Positions 1 through 8,992 of a stretch of 64,000 bases of DNA are shown one piece after another. Where the stretch lies: NCBI GenBank assembly GCA_030432235.1, contig JAUIHT010000005.1, positions 186,001 to 250,000 of the forward strand. The letters are read 5' to 3'. A program made the translations under genes and the position numbers. This DNA comes from Verrucomicrobiia bacterium (GTDB lineage Bacteria; Verrucomicrobiota; Verrucomicrobiia; Opitutales; Cerasicoccaceae). Positions within the stretch are counted from its first letter, which is position 1; each line of letters opens with the position of its first letter. The notes beneath the pieces were generated by a model that was not told where the DNA came from, did not search any database, and was given only the letters and a program-made list of their open reading frames with translations.

Positions 1-2
1 AG

Positions 3-1502
3 ACGGTGCAGGAAGTCCCCCCTCCCTCCACCGAAGAGGCTACTCAAGAGCAACGTACTGCCTACATGACGGCCCAGGCCAAGCTGCGCTCGCTGAAGGA
101 GCAAAAGCAGCTGCTCTTGTCCATCCAAACCCAGAGTACCCATCGTTCCTCCGAGGAATTGGTGCAGTACACCTCGAGGATGATGGCGAACACGAGTATA
201 TCCACCGCCTGCAGCGAGCTTTGGGTTGAGTACACAACCGCTCTCAAAGGCGAGGAAGAGGCCCGCATGGCCGAGTTAACCGCCAGCTATGAAAAGTTCA
301 CCGAGGAGCTCGGTCAGGCCTTGCCCGAAGCCAAACAAGCCAGCGACCTGGACCCCTATTTTGTACGGATTCAAGAATTCACCGCGAACAGCTCCGATTA
401 CGGGCGCAATGCCAACAGCCTGCGCACCAAGCTGAATAGCCTCAACCAGATCGTGGCCAACTGGCAGGACTACCTGGCCTACCTGAATGCCGGGGACACC
501 CGGCAAGCCACGAACGAGCTCAATGCCATCATCGGCTCCCTCAGCACCACGCCTGTCGTCCCCCGTTCCTTGGTGCTGGAGCGGCAACTGACGCTCAAGG
601 GCCTTGACACGAACAACTCAGCCGCCGAACCGCCCTACACCTGCGAATCGGTCGTGGAATCAGTTAAAACGATAGCGGACCTGCCCGCCGCCCGCGAGAA
701 GCTATCGGTGCTGACACAGTACCGGAATAGCCAGAATGATGCCCGGCGTGACCTCAAAATCATCGATAGCTTTCTTACAACAATCGACATGATCGAGAGC
801 GACAGCCCGTTGATCGGGCTCAGGATACTCAATGACATGCGCAACTTTAATAATCAAAGCGATTGGTACGATCCGATTAAGACACAGATCAGCACGCTCG
901 CCATCTATGCCGCCATCCCGGACGCCTACCGGCCCGATCCCATGCCCGAGGGGTTGGACACGCTTGTTCGCGAAACCGCATCGGAGATGGTGCACGCCCA
1001 GGCTTGGCTAAGGCTATGGGAGTTTCTGGAAATCGCCAACGACAGCTACACCGTCAATTATCGCCAGCAATCCGTCTTTCCGGGTATGAACAATGACATT
1101 AAAGCCATTGAGAAATTCATCTACGCCCAGCGCCTGGAGCGGGCCGGAGAGCTAGCCGATTCTCTGGATAATTACCAGGAAGTGCTGCAACAGACCGGCG
1201 AATTTGGCCCCTACGAACAAGCCCGTGCTGCGATTGAAAACCTGCGCGGTCCCTTGGCGGAGGAGCTTTTGGCCGATCAAAAGCGCAAGGCGGAGGTTCC
1301 CAAGGCGCCCGTGACCTACGATCCAAGAATGCGCAATATGATGTATCGCGGCGATTCCCGTGAATTGAATGATCCGCGCATGATTGAGAAAATAGTGGAG
1401 GAAAAGGTGTCGATGTACCTGGCTAACGAAAAAGAGAAGAAAAGCAAAGCCACCACCGAAAAACCGGCACCGGATAAGCCAGCACCAGCGACCAAGCCCT
1501 GA
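3..1502 (+). CDS. Coiled-coil-rich protein of unknown function, N-terminus outside the window
   Basis: The frame is open to the left edge, so the true start probably lies upstream; a GTG at 6 is possible but the residues after it show no signal peptide or usual N-terminus. About 499 residues are visible. The chain is rich in Glu, Ala, Gln and Lys with long stretches that should form helices and coiled coils (roughly residues 1-120 and 370-420), and it ends in a Lys/Pro/Ala tail (TEKPAPDKPAPATKP) of the kind seen in flexible linkers. No catalytic motif or named domain was recognised. It is followed by 291 bases without a gene and then leuA, so it is likely the last gene of its own transcript. 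A structural or scaffold role would be a guess; I give no function. Confidence 0.6.
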   Translation, partial: TVQEVPPPSTEEATQEQRTAYMTAQAKLRSLKEQKQLLLSIQTQSTHRSSEELVQYTSRMMANTSISTACSELWVEYTTALKGEEEARMAELTASYEKFTEELGQALPEAKQASDLDPYFVRIQEFTANSSDYGRNANSLRTKLNSLNQIVANWQDYLAYLNAGDTRQATNELNAIIGSLSTTPVVPRSLVLERQLTLKGLDTNNSAAEPPYTCESVVESVKTIADLPAAREKLSVLTQYRNSQNDARRDLKIIDSFLTTIDMIESDSPLIGLRILNDMRNFNNQSDWYDPIKTQISTLAIYAAIPDAYRPDPMPEGLDTLVRETASEMVHAQAWLRLWEFLEIANDSYTVNYRQQSVFPGMNNDIKAIEKFIYAQRLERAGELADSLDNYQEVLQQTGEFGPYEQARAAIENLRGPLAEELLADQKRKAEVPKAPVTYDPRMRNMMYRGDSRELNDPRMIEKIVEEKVSMYLANEKEKKSKATTEKPAPDKPAPATKP

Positions 1503-1555
1503 ATAACAAACACACGCTTGACTTCCCCAGTAAAAAAACGATTTTAGAGCCAATG

Positions 1556-1619
1556 ATAGCGCGAGCCCAGCTCCTTCTGCTTCTCGCCAAGCTTCTCCCC
1601 TAGGGGAGTGGCACGCTAT
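1556..1619 (+). promoter_or_regulatory. Possible folded RNA upstream of leuA
   Basis: An outer near-inverted repeat (ATAGCGCG at 1556-1563, CACGCTAT at 1612-1619, one mismatch) encloses a perfect inner hairpin CTCCCC-TA-GGGGAG at 1595-1608. It could be part of the leuA leader or the end of the upstream transcript. No T-box, leader peptide with Leu codons or known riboswitch core was recognised. Confidence 0.25.
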
Positions 1620-1674
1620 TCCCTGGCCCGGGATCAAGGGCCGTTCGGGCGTGTTGCCCGGCACCGTACCCGCT

Positions 1675-1696
1675 GATGCATCGCATCGCATTTTTT
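1675..1696 (+). terminator. Weak terminator- or attenuator-like hairpin before leuA
   Basis: GATGC (1675-1679) pairs with GCATC (1683-1687) over a 3-base loop and is followed, three bases on, by six T (1691-1696). The stem is short. It may end the upstream transcript, or attenuate leuA about 100 bases before its start. Confidence 0.3.
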
Positions 1697-1723
1697 CTGC
1701 GCGTGGCTTGGCGCTGCGCTTTT

Positions 1724-1793
1724 CGCTTTAAGCTTTTGGCTTTCGACACTTCACTTTTCAGCTTTCTGATTTTCAACTTTTCCATCTTTCCAA
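1724..1793 (+). repeat. Pyrimidine-rich pre-start tract of leuA
   Basis: Seventy bases of mainly C and T, with repeated CTTTT, TTTCAGC and TTTTCAAC units, run right up to the leuA ATG and leave no purine-rich Shine-Dalgarno. Similar tracts precede leuB, the DUF971 gene and the PP2C gene in this window. Confidence 0.5.
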
Positions 1794-3536
1794 ATGAAAC
1801 CGACCCAAATCCGTAAATACCGGCACTTCCATGAGAGGTTCCCGATCGTATTGCCCGATCGGCAATGGCCGGACCGACAAATCACCACCGCACCCGTTTG
1901 GTGCAGCGTGGACCTGCGCGACGGTAACCAGGCCCTCGCCATCCCCATGAACGTGGATGAGAAGCTGGAGTTCTTTAAGCTGCTCTGCGCCGTCGGCTTC
2001 AAGCAAATCGAGGTTGGGTTCCCCTCCGCCTCCGAGACCGAATTCCGGTTCCTGCGCCGTCTGGTGGAGGAAAACGCCATCCCGGATGACGTCCGCGTGC
2101 AAGTGCTGGTACAAGCCCGCGAACACTTGATTCGGCGCACCTTCGAGGCCCTGGAGGGCGTCAAGCAGGCCGTCGTGCACGTCTATAACAGCACTTCGCC
2201 CTTGCAGCGCAAAGTCACCTTTTCAGAGGCCTCCCGCGAGAAAATCAAGCAAATCGCCGTGGACGGCGTAGCGCTAGTCAAGGAGTTGGCGCCCACCGCC
2301 AAGGACACGGACATCGTGTTGGAGTACTCCCCCGAGAGTTTCTCCGATACCGAGCTGGACTACGCGTTGGAGGTCTGCGAGGCCGTCATGGACGTGTGGC
2401 AACCGACTGCGGAGAGGCCCATGATCCTGAATCTGCCCGCAACCGTCGAGTGGACCACGCCTAATGTCCATGCCGATCAGATCGAGTGGTTCTGCCGCCA
2501 GTTGGAGGAACATGGTCGCCGCGAGAAGGTGTTGATCAGCCTGCACACGCACAATGACCGCGGGACCGGCGTGGCTGCCACCGAGCTGGGTTTGCTGGCC
2601 GGGGCCGATCGCGTCGAGGGCACCTTGTTCGGCAACGGCGAGCGCACGGGCAACCTGGACATCGTCACCGTGGCCTTGAACATGAACAGCCACGGCATCG
2701 AAACCGGGTTGGACTTCGCCGACCTGCCCTCCATCCGGCGCATTTATGAGCGCGTGACCCGCATGGGGGTGCATGAGCGCCACCCCTACGCCGGCGAGCT
2801 GGTCTTCACCGCCTTCAGTGGCAGCCACCAGGACGCCATCAAGAAGGGCATGGACCGCATCAAGAAGATGACCCAGGCCGACATCACTTCCCCGGAGGAT
2901 TTGCCCTCCTGGGAGGTGCCGTACCTGACCATCGACCCGGAGGACATCGGGCGCACCTACGAGGCCATCATCCGCATCAACAGCCAGTCCGGCAAGGGCG
3001 GCGTGGCCTATGTGCTGGATCGCGAACACGGCCTGGACTTGCCCAAGTCGATGCATCCCGAGGTCGGCAAGTTGGTCAACGACGAGGCCGACAAGCTGAG
3101 CCGTGAGCTGACCATTGAGGAAATCTGGACGGTCTTCGAAAAGCACTTCGTCAATGTCGGCCAGCCGCTGGCTTTCGTCACGCACCTGGGCTACGTCATG
3201 CCGGAAGACACTGAAAGCGGCGATGACGATGCCGAGGACACGCACGAGTTTGTCGTCGAAATCAACGGTGAGGAAAAGGACATCCGCGGCCAGGGCAACG
3301 GCCCCATCAACGCCTTCGCCCACGCCTTGGAAGCTGAAGATTTAAAAGACTTCAAGGTGACCGATTACCGCAGCCAGGCTATCGGCAAGGGCTCGGCGGC
3401 GGATGCCGCGGCCTTTGTTCAGGTGCAACGGGAAAGCGACGGCGCGCTCTTCTGGGGGTGCGGCATCGACCCGTCCATCGAGATAGCCGGTCTGCGTGCC
3501 CTGGTCTCGGCCATCAACCGTTCCAGCAAAGCATAA
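1794..3536 (+). CDS. leuA: 2-isopropylmalate synthase (long, LeuA2 type)
   Basis: Catalyses condensation of acetyl-CoA with 2-oxoisovalerate, the committed step of leucine synthesis, in the cytoplasm. The 580-residue length and N-terminal motif (MKPTQIRKYRHFHERF) match the long actinobacterial/plant-distinct LeuA2 subgroup. The DLRDGNQAL motif at residues 40-48 and HTHND at 251-255 supply the metal-binding Asp and His residues of the TIM-barrel lyase family; the C-terminal region from about residue 440 is the LeuA dimer/regulatory domain that usually senses leucine. An acidic insertion (ESGDDDAEDT) sits at the junction. The ATG directly follows a pyrimidine tract and no Shine-Dalgarno is visible. 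leuB lies 20 kb away and leuCD are not in the window, so the leucine genes are scattered. Confidence 0.97.
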   Translation: MKPTQIRKYRHFHERFPIVLPDRQWPDRQITTAPVWCSVDLRDGNQALAIPMNVDEKLEFFKLLCAVGFKQIEVGFPSASETEFRFLRRLVEENAIPDDVRVQVLVQAREHLIRRTFEALEGVKQAVVHVYNSTSPLQRKVTFSEASREKIKQIAVDGVALVKELAPTAKDTDIVLEYSPESFSDTELDYALEVCEAVMDVWQPTAERPMILNLPATVEWTTPNVHADQIEWFCRQLEEHGRREKVLISLHTHNDRGTGVAATELGLLAGADRVEGTLFGNGERTGNLDIVTVALNMNSHGIETGLDFADLPSIRRIYERVTRMGVHERHPYAGELVFTAFSGSHQDAIKKGMDRIKKMTQADITSPEDLPSWEVPYLTIDPEDIGRTYEAIIRINSQSGKGGVAYVLDREHGLDLPKSMHPEVGKLVNDEADKLSRELTIEEIWTVFEKHFVNVGQPLAFVTHLGYVMPEDTESGDDDAEDTHEFVVEINGEEKDIRGQGNGPINAFAHALEAEDLKDFKVTDYRSQAIGKGSAADAAAFVQVQRESDGALFWGCGIDPSIEIAGLRALVSAINRSSKA

Positions 3537-3538
3537 GC

Positions 3539-5140
3539 TTACTCGGTCGGCGGCTCTTCGGTCTGGCGTTGCTCGGCTTCCTTGAAGCTGGCAACGACCC
3601 AGGCCGATAGCTGCTTATCGGGCTCCTTGGCAACGTCCGCATCGATTTCGAACGTGTCCTTGTCGATATTGCGTTGGATGATCTTGAGGCCGTGCTGAAA
3701 GTCCTTGAAACGATCTTCGCAGATGGTGCGCAAGGTTTTGTCGGATTCGGTCGCCACCTCGATGAGCACATCGGCGGCATCGTCGGTGAATTTTAAACGG
3801 ATGCCGTGCTCGCTCTCGAAGCTCTTGGCGAAGGACTCCAGATCCTCCTTCCAGACACTGTCCATGAGGTGCTTGTTCTCGACCACCAGATGCGTCAACG
3901 TCTCCTCGGGATTGGCCACCGTCTCGGTCGTGACCTCGAAGGACTTGATCGCGGTCGAGGGCAGCTCGAATTTGAAATCGCGGAAGATGCGTTCCAGAAC
4001 TGTCATGAGGCCGCGCGCGCCGGTCTTTTCGCCGTGGGCACGATGGGAGATTTCCGTGATGGCCTCGGGGGTGATGTCGAACTCGATACCGTAGCCCTGG
4101 AAGTCCGAGCGGTACTGCCGCAGCAGCGAGCCCTCCGAGGAGGTCAAAATCTTGGCCAAGTCGCCCTCGCTGAGTGATTCGCAGGCCACGCGCACGGGCA
4201 CGCGCCCGATGAACTCAGGCTCGAAACCGTACTTGATAAAGTCCGCCGTGGAGGCCTGGGCCAGGTAGCGGTTGTTGTCCTCGTCTTCATCGCCGGACGG
4301 GGCGTTTGCGAAGCCGATGGCGGCATTGCCCACGCGCTTTTTGACCGACTCGGCCAGCTTGTCGAAGGCCCCGCTCACGATAAAGAGGACGTGGCGGGTA
4401 TTGATCGTTTCCTTCTTGTTCTTGCCGCCGCGCATCATGGCCTGCATCTGCCCCATGATGTCGTTGGGGGCGAAAAGGCTGACCTCGGTGTCCTCCATCA
4501 GTTTGAGCAGATTGATCTGTACACCGCGACCGGAGACGTCCTTGCCGACGCCTTCCCCGCCGGCAATTTTGTCAATTTCGTCGATATAGACGATGCCGTA
4601 CTGGGCCAGCTCGATGTTGCCATTGGCGGCCTTGACCAAGTCGCGGACGAGGTCTTCGACGTCGTTGCCGACGTAGCCGGTCTCGGAAAACTTGGTGGCA
4701 TCAGCCTTGACGAAGGGCACACCGATCATCTTGGCGATATTGCGCATAAGGTAGGTCTTCCCTACCCCGGTGGGCCCCAGCAGTAGGATGTTCTGCTTGC
4801 TGTATTCACGCTCCAGCAGCTTGGGCTTCTCCAGGCAACGCCGCACGTGGTTGTAGTGATCGCAAATAGCCACGGAGAGCACCTTCTTGGCCTCGTCCTG
4901 GCGAATGACGTAGCGGTTCAGGTGATCGCGGATGTCCTTCGGCTTGAGGTTAAAATCGCGGATGCGCCGCAGGACCTCTTCGTCCTTGGCCTTTTGCTCG
5001 TCAGAAGGTTCTTCCTGCTCGGGCATGCCCTGGCCGGGCATGGCAAAGGTCACACGCGGGTTTCCGGGGCCCTGCTTAAAAAGGTTTTGGAGCTGCTTTT
5101 GCAGGTCATCCATCTGTGGGTTGTCGTCTTTTTCACTCAC
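3539..5140 (-). CDS. ClpX-like AAA+ ATPase without the N-terminal zinc domain
   Basis: A hexameric unfoldase-type ATPase of the ClpX/HslU group. Walker A GPTGVGKT is at residues 122-129, Walker B IVYIDEID at 183-190, the pore-loop motif GYVG at 155-158, an AIGF sequence in the place of the ClpP-docking IGF loop, the arginine-finger region (PEFIGRVP), and the sensor-2 motif GARGL. Canonical ClpX starts with a four-cysteine zinc-binding domain; here the first 55 residues are Gln/Pro/Glu-rich with no Cys motif. At 533 residues it is about 100 longer than typical ClpX, the extra part being an acidic C-terminal extension from about residue 400. No clpP is in the window. It is convergent with leuA, with stops two bases apart. 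It may be a second ClpX paralogue with its own substrates; whether it partners with ClpP is not known. Confidence 0.85.
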   Translation of the reverse strand: MSEKDDNPQMDDLQKQLQNLFKQGPGNPRVTFAMPGQGMPEQEEPSDEQKAKDEEVLRRIRDFNLKPKDIRDHLNRYVIRQDEAKKVLSVAICDHYNHVRRCLEKPKLLEREYSKQNILLLGPTGVGKTYLMRNIAKMIGVPFVKADATKFSETGYVGNDVEDLVRDLVKAANGNIELAQYGIVYIDEIDKIAGGEGVGKDVSGRGVQINLLKLMEDTEVSLFAPNDIMGQMQAMMRGGKNKKETINTRHVLFIVSGAFDKLAESVKKRVGNAAIGFANAPSGDEDEDNNRYLAQASTADFIKYGFEPEFIGRVPVRVACESLSEGDLAKILTSSEGSLLRQYRSDFQGYGIEFDITPEAITEISHRAHGEKTGARGLMTVLERIFRDFKFELPSTAIKSFEVTTETVANPEETLTHLVVENKHLMDSVWKEDLESFAKSFESEHGIRLKFTDDAADVLIEVATESDKTLRTICEDRFKDFQHGLKIIQRNIDKDTFEIDADVAKEPDKQLSAWVVASFKEAEQRQTEEPPTE

Positions 5141-5373
5141 GGGAATGTAATGTATGCGTTAATGTCGGCCTGTAAACTTGCCTGGCATAATTAAGAAACC
5201 GTCAACTCGTACCTGTTCCTAAGCAATTAAAAAGACTTTAACTGCGATATTAATCTTCGATTAATATAAGTCCCCTAAAATGAGGGAATTATTTATGTTT
5301 GACTTGCATAAATTGCTGTAGACTCTTGTCCTCACGACGCACACCTTGTCACCCGCCACACAGGGCTCGCATC

Positions 5374-5685
5374 ATGGCCGCTAATCTTACCAAGCGAGAT
5401 ATTGTCCTCGAAATCTACGAGAAGACCAACTTCCCACAAAAGGAGGTTCGTGAAACTGTGCAAATGACTCTGGATGTCATAGCCAAAGCGTTGGCTGAGG
5501 GTCGAAATGTAGAGTTGCGCAACTTTGGGGTCTTCGAAGTTCAAGTACGCAAAAGCCGCATCGGCCGGAATCCGAACAAGCCGGAAACCGACGTGGTCAT
5601 TCCTACCCGGGCTGTTATCAAGTTCAAGGCCGGCAAGGAGCTCAAGGCGCACTTGCAGGAGATTGATCTGGACCAGATCTCTTAA
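5374..5685 (+). CDS. IHF/HU family DNA-bending protein
   Basis: Small dimeric nucleoid protein that bends DNA. The preferred start is the ATG at 5374, giving 103 residues beginning MAANLTKRDIVLEIYEK, the normal family N-terminus; an upstream in-frame ATG at 5299 would add 25 unlikely residues. The beta-arm region carries GRNPNKPETDVVIP, a variant of the GRNPxTG signature with Pro at the intercalating position, more IHF-like than HU-like. The C-terminal KFKAGKELK motif is typical. It is followed after six bases by dtd, suggesting co-transcription. Whether it forms homodimers or pairs with another subunit elsewhere cannot be judged here. Confidence 0.92.
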   Translation: MAANLTKRDIVLEIYEKTNFPQKEVRETVQMTLDVIAKALAEGRNVELRNFGVFEVQVRKSRIGRNPNKPETDVVIPTRAVIKFKAGKELKAHLQEIDLDQIS

Positions 5686-5691
5686 CGGCCC

Positions 5692-6144
5692 ATGCGGGCT
5701 GTTATCCAGCGAGTAAGCCGCGCTGCGGTTACCGTGGAAAATGTAGTGCGCGGAGAGATCGGCCCCGGTCTCCTCGTTTTTTTGGGCGTTGGTCAGGATG
5801 ACGGTCCTGAGGATGTCGAATGGCTGGCGCAAAAGGTAGCTGTCCTACGTGTTTTCGAGGATGAAGCCGGCAAGATGAACCGCTCCGTGCTGGATACCGG
5901 CGGCGGCGTGCTGGTCATCAGTCAGTTCACCCTCTTTGGCAGCCTGAGGAAAGGCTCGCGGCCTTCTTTTAACAAAGCTGCTCCACCTGAGCTGGCCGTC
6001 CCCCTCTACGAAAGCTTCGTCGCAAAAGTTTCCGAACACCTCGGTAAACCGGTACCCACGGGCGTCTTCGGGGCCATGATGGATATCGAGGCCCACAACG
6101 ACGGTCCCGTTACCATCGTTCTCGATACGAAAGTGAAGGATTGA
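5692..6144 (+). CDS. dtd: D-aminoacyl-tRNA deacylase
   Basis: Hydrolyses D-amino acids (and glycine mischarged on tRNA-Ala) from tRNA, a chirality checkpoint of translation. The 150-residue length is standard. The two family signatures are present: [17 protein letters not shown] in the middle (usual form SQFTLxADxxKGxRPSF) and GVFGAMM...NDGPVTI at the C-terminus carrying the Gly-cisPro-type active-site loop region. The first residues [15 protein letters not shown] are the usual start. It follows the IHF/HU gene by six bases. Downstream a palindromic element separates it from the convergent recD2. Confidence 0.96.
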   Translation: MRAVIQRVSRAAVTVENVVRGEIGPGLLVFLGVGQDDGPEDVEWLAQKVAVLRVFEDEAGKMNRSVLDTGGGVLVISQFTLFGSLRKGSRPSFNKAAPPELAVPLYESFVAKVSEHLGKPVPTGVFGAMMDIEAHNDGPVTIVLDTKVKD

Positions 6145-6167
6145 ACCCCGTCCTACTCTACAGGTCG

Positions 6168-6246
6168 AACCACGAAATTTACAAAAATACACGAAATTTC
6201 AGATCTGCTGGTTTCGCTTTTCGTGAATTTAGTCTTTTTCGTGGTT
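6168..6246. repeat. Palindromic AACCACGAAA-type intergenic element between dtd and recD2
   Basis: Left arm begins AACCACGAAA at 6168 and has a second CACGAAA; the right arm, read on the other strand, begins AACCACGAAA from 6246 and also has a second CACGAAA. The arms are imperfect and enclose about 11 bases. It sits between two convergent genes, so it could act as a two-way terminator. Related elements occur at 51290-51368 and 51808-51837. Confidence 0.6.
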
Positions 6247-6253
6247 AAACAAA

Positions 6254-8446
6254 TCAACACATGGCTTTTAGCCGCAAGCCCAGGCCGGTAATGCGCTCGG
6301 CGGATTCGGAATTGCGCACAGCCATGGCATAGGCAGCGGGGTCTCCCACGATGAATACTTTTTTCCGCCCCCGCGTGATGCCGGTGTAGAGCAGGTTGCG
6401 TTGCAGCATGATGAAGTGCTGCTTGAGCAGAGGGATGACCACGATGGGAAACTCGCTGCCCTGGCTCTTATGGATGCTGATAGCGTAGGCCGGAGAGAGG
6501 TCCAGCATGTCGCCACGGGTGAAGTCCACCACCCCGCTGTCGAACTGTGCGGCGAGCGTACCGGACTCCGCGTCGATGGCGGTGACGCGCCCGAGGTCGC
6601 CGTTGAAGATGCCCAAGTCGTAGTTGTTGCGGGTCTGGATGACCTTGTCCCCGACGGCGAAGCGTTGCGGGCCGATGGAGACGCCGCGCCCGTGTGGGTT
6701 GAGCGCCTGCTGGAGCTCGGCGTTGAGGTTGCCGATGCCGGCCACGCCCTTGTGCAACGGAGCCAGCACCTGGATGTCCATGACCGGGTCGGCCCAACCG
6801 TACCACTTGGGCAGCAACTTGGAACAGAGCCGCGTCACGGCCGCTAGGCAGCGGTCGGGCTCGGGTGCATGGACGAAGTGCAGGTCCGTCGAAATGTCGA
6901 TCTGGTCCGGCGCGGTGGCGGGCGCTGGCGGGTCCGCGCGGTTGTGCAGGATGGCGTGGGAGACCTCCACGATGCCACTACGCGCGCCCTGGCGGAAGAT
7001 TTTGTCCAGCCGGGTGACGGCGCAACCGCCGGGTTTGTTTTGCAAAATGAAGCGAATGACGTCCTTGAGGACGTTGCCCGCGCCCACGGACGGGAGCTGG
7101 TCGACGTCGCCGACGAAGAGCAGATGCGCCTGCTCGGGCACGGCCTGCAACAAAGCGGCGGCCAGGCGGGTATCGAGCATGGAGGTCTCGTCGACCACCA
7201 CGAGGTCGGCCCGTAGCGGCTTGTCCTCGTTGCGAACAAAGCCCCCCTGCGACGGATCCCACTCCAACAGGCGGTGAATGGTCTTGGCTGTGGCGCCAGT
7301 AGACTCGCTCATGCGCTGGGCGGCGCGGCCGGTCGGTGCGGCCAGCAGGACGCGGGCCTTCTTGACCTTCACGATTTCCACCAGAGCGCGCAGGATGGTC
7401 GTCTTGCCCGTGCCCGGCCCTCCGGTCAGGACGGACACCTTGTGGCGCAGCGCGGCGACCACTCCGGCGGCCTGCTCGGGCGCGAATTCGAAGCCCGCCT
7501 GCTCTTGGGCCCAGGCCACGGCTTTGTCCACCTGGATGGAGGGTAAACCTGAAGGCGCCTCGGCGATGGCGTGGACGCGCTCGGCAATGCGTTTTTCGGC
7601 CCGCTCCAGGAGCGGTAGCTGCAACAGCTTGCCGCCGCCGGCGTCCAACTCGATAAAGGCCTCGCTCGCGACCAACTCCGGCACGCGTGTCTCGACCAAC
7701 GGACGTTCCACCTCGAGAAGCTTGGCGGCATAGTCGATCAGGTCACTCGTTGGGAAGGCGGTGTGGCCTTCGGACTCGAGCTCGCTCAGCGCGAAGAGCA
7801 GCCCGGCGTCAATCCGCTGAGCGCTTTCGTTGGCGTAACCGAGATTGAGCGCGATACGGTCGGCGGTCTTGAAACCGATGCCCGGCACCTCGCGCGCCAC
7901 ACGATACGGGTCATTTTGGAGGATGGTTTTCGCCGGGGTGCCATACTTGCGAATCAGCCGCAGGCACAGCGCGGTGGTCACGCCATAAGTCTGAAGAAAA
8001 ACCATGACCTCCCGCAGGGCCGTTTGCTCGTCCCAGGCCTCCTTGATGAGCTTGGCCCGCTTGGCTCCGATGCCCTCGACCTGGCGCAGTTTGCCGGACT
8101 CGTCCGAGATAATCCGCAGGGTATCCTCGCCGAATTTGTTGACGATGCGCTCGGCGTACTTCGGGCCGATATGCGGAATGAGCCCGCTGCCGAGGTACTT
8201 GCGGATACCATGCACGCTGGCCGGCAGCTCTGCGGTGAACTTCGCCACCTTGAACTGCGCGCCGTGCACCGGGTGCTGCGTCCATTCGCCGTCCAGCGCG
8301 AGGGTTTCACCGACCTGTGCTCCGGGCATGGCCCCGACGATGGTGATCGCCTTGGCGCCCTCGGGCCGGAACTCACCGATGGTGTAGTGGTTCTCCTCGT
8401 TCTGGTAGACGATGCGTTCCAGCACCCCTTTCAGCGTATCCGGCAT
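6254..8446 (-). CDS. recD2: RecD2-type ATP-dependent DNA helicase
   Basis: A 5'-to-3' superfamily 1B helicase of the RecD2 group (stand-alone, not part of RecBCD). About 730 residues. The N-terminal part contains the family OB-like start (TLKGVLERIVYQNEENHYT) and tandem helix-hairpin-helix motifs (LGSGLIPHIGPKYA, VEGIGAKRAKLI, VPGIGFKTADRIA). The motor has Walker A TGGPGTGKTT near residue 340, Walker B VVDETSML, a GDVDQLPSVGAG motif III and a C-terminal SIHKSQGSEF motif. The ATG at 8446 is preferred; a GTG at 8461 would add five residues. It is third in the ndk-yhcH-recD2 run. Known roles of this group are in replication-fork and mismatch repair. Confidence 0.95.
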   Translation of the reverse strand: MPDTLKGVLERIVYQNEENHYTIGEFRPEGAKAITIVGAMPGAQVGETLALDGEWTQHPVHGAQFKVAKFTAELPASVHGIRKYLGSGLIPHIGPKYAERIVNKFGEDTLRIISDESGKLRQVEGIGAKRAKLIKEAWDEQTALREVMVFLQTYGVTTALCLRLIRKYGTPAKTILQNDPYRVAREVPGIGFKTADRIALNLGYANESAQRIDAGLLFALSELESEGHTAFPTSDLIDYAAKLLEVERPLVETRVPELVASEAFIELDAGGGKLLQLPLLERAEKRIAERVHAIAEAPSGLPSIQVDKAVAWAQEQAGFEFAPEQAAGVVAALRHKVSVLTGGPGTGKTTILRALVEIVKVKKARVLLAAPTGRAAQRMSESTGATAKTIHRLLEWDPSQGGFVRNEDKPLRADLVVVDETSMLDTRLAAALLQAVPEQAHLLFVGDVDQLPSVGAGNVLKDVIRFILQNKPGGCAVTRLDKIFRQGARSGIVEVSHAILHNRADPPAPATAPDQIDISTDLHFVHAPEPDRCLAAVTRLCSKLLPKWYGWADPVMDIQVLAPLHKGVAGIGNLNAELQQALNPHGRGVSIGPQRFAVGDKVIQTRNNYDLGIFNGDLGRVTAIDAESGTLAAQFDSGVVDFTRGDMLDLSPAYAISIHKSQGSEFPIVVIPLLKQHFIMLQRNLLYTGITRGRKKVFIVGDPAAYAMAVRNSESAERITGLGLRLKAMC

Positions 8447-8504
8447 GGGGAACTTTATCACAAAGGGCTTCGGCTTCGTCCAACCAAAACCCGTCGAAGC
8501 ATGC

Positions 8505-8963
8505 TCAATCCAGGGCGACCTTGGCCACGGCTTTCTTGATCGTGCGCGGTGCGTCCACTAACATTTGCGGACGGTGGGCGTCACGCGGCAGCAGGTAGGC
8601 GAAGTAGCCAGGATAGAGATTCACCCGGCTAAGCAACTGCGCAGTTTCCAACTGGTAAAAGGTGACATCGTTCTCCGCCGCGTAAGGCGTGCGGATATCG
8701 AGGCGCTCGGTGTCAAAAAGGTCGATGCCCTCGACCCCTTCCAGGCAAATCTGGATATCCGCGTATTTGCGATGACTCTCGATCACCCCGGCCTCGGGAG
8801 CCTTGGTTTCATACCCCATGACCTTGACGATCAAGTTGTCACCGTCCAGCGGGTAGTCCCCATCGGCGGAATCGGCGTTGAGCGTACGCAAAAAGGCCAG
8901 GGCCTGTTCCCAGCGCGGACCGAGCGGGTACAGACCGGCATTGTCGAGGTGATCGAAGATCAT
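8505..8963 (-). CDS. YhcH/YjgK/YiaL family protein
   Basis: A 152-residue cupin-like protein of the YhcH/YjgK/YiaL (DUF386) family, members of which bind metal and are linked to sugar metabolism such as sialic acid or beta-galactoside processing. Family hallmarks visible are ETKAPEAGVIESHRKYADIQ in the first half, carrying the His and Glu expected in the metal site, then the FDTE...FYQLE strands and LFPRDAHRP-like LLPRDAHRPQM near the C-terminus. It lies 29 bases after ndk and before recD2, on the same strand, but no sugar-catabolic gene is adjacent, so the substrate is not indicated by context. Confidence 0.88.
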   Translation of the reverse strand: MIFDHLDNAGLYPLGPRWEQALAFLRTLNADSADGDYPLDGDNLIVKVMGYETKAPEAGVIESHRKYADIQICLEGVEGIDLFDTERLDIRTPYAAENDVTFYQLETAQLLSRVNLYPGYFAYLLPRDAHRPQMLVDAPRTIKKAVAKVALD

Positions 8964-8992
8964 CAGTCAGGGCCGCTAAAGCGGTGTTTGCC

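Noticed and set aside
1503-1793. T-box or leucine leader peptide before leuA
   Set aside because: No T-box sequence TGGNACCGCG-like match and no short ORF with consecutive Leu codons was seen.
2274-3323. 349-codon open frame opposite leuA
   Set aside because: Lies fully within leuA and shows no family resemblance.
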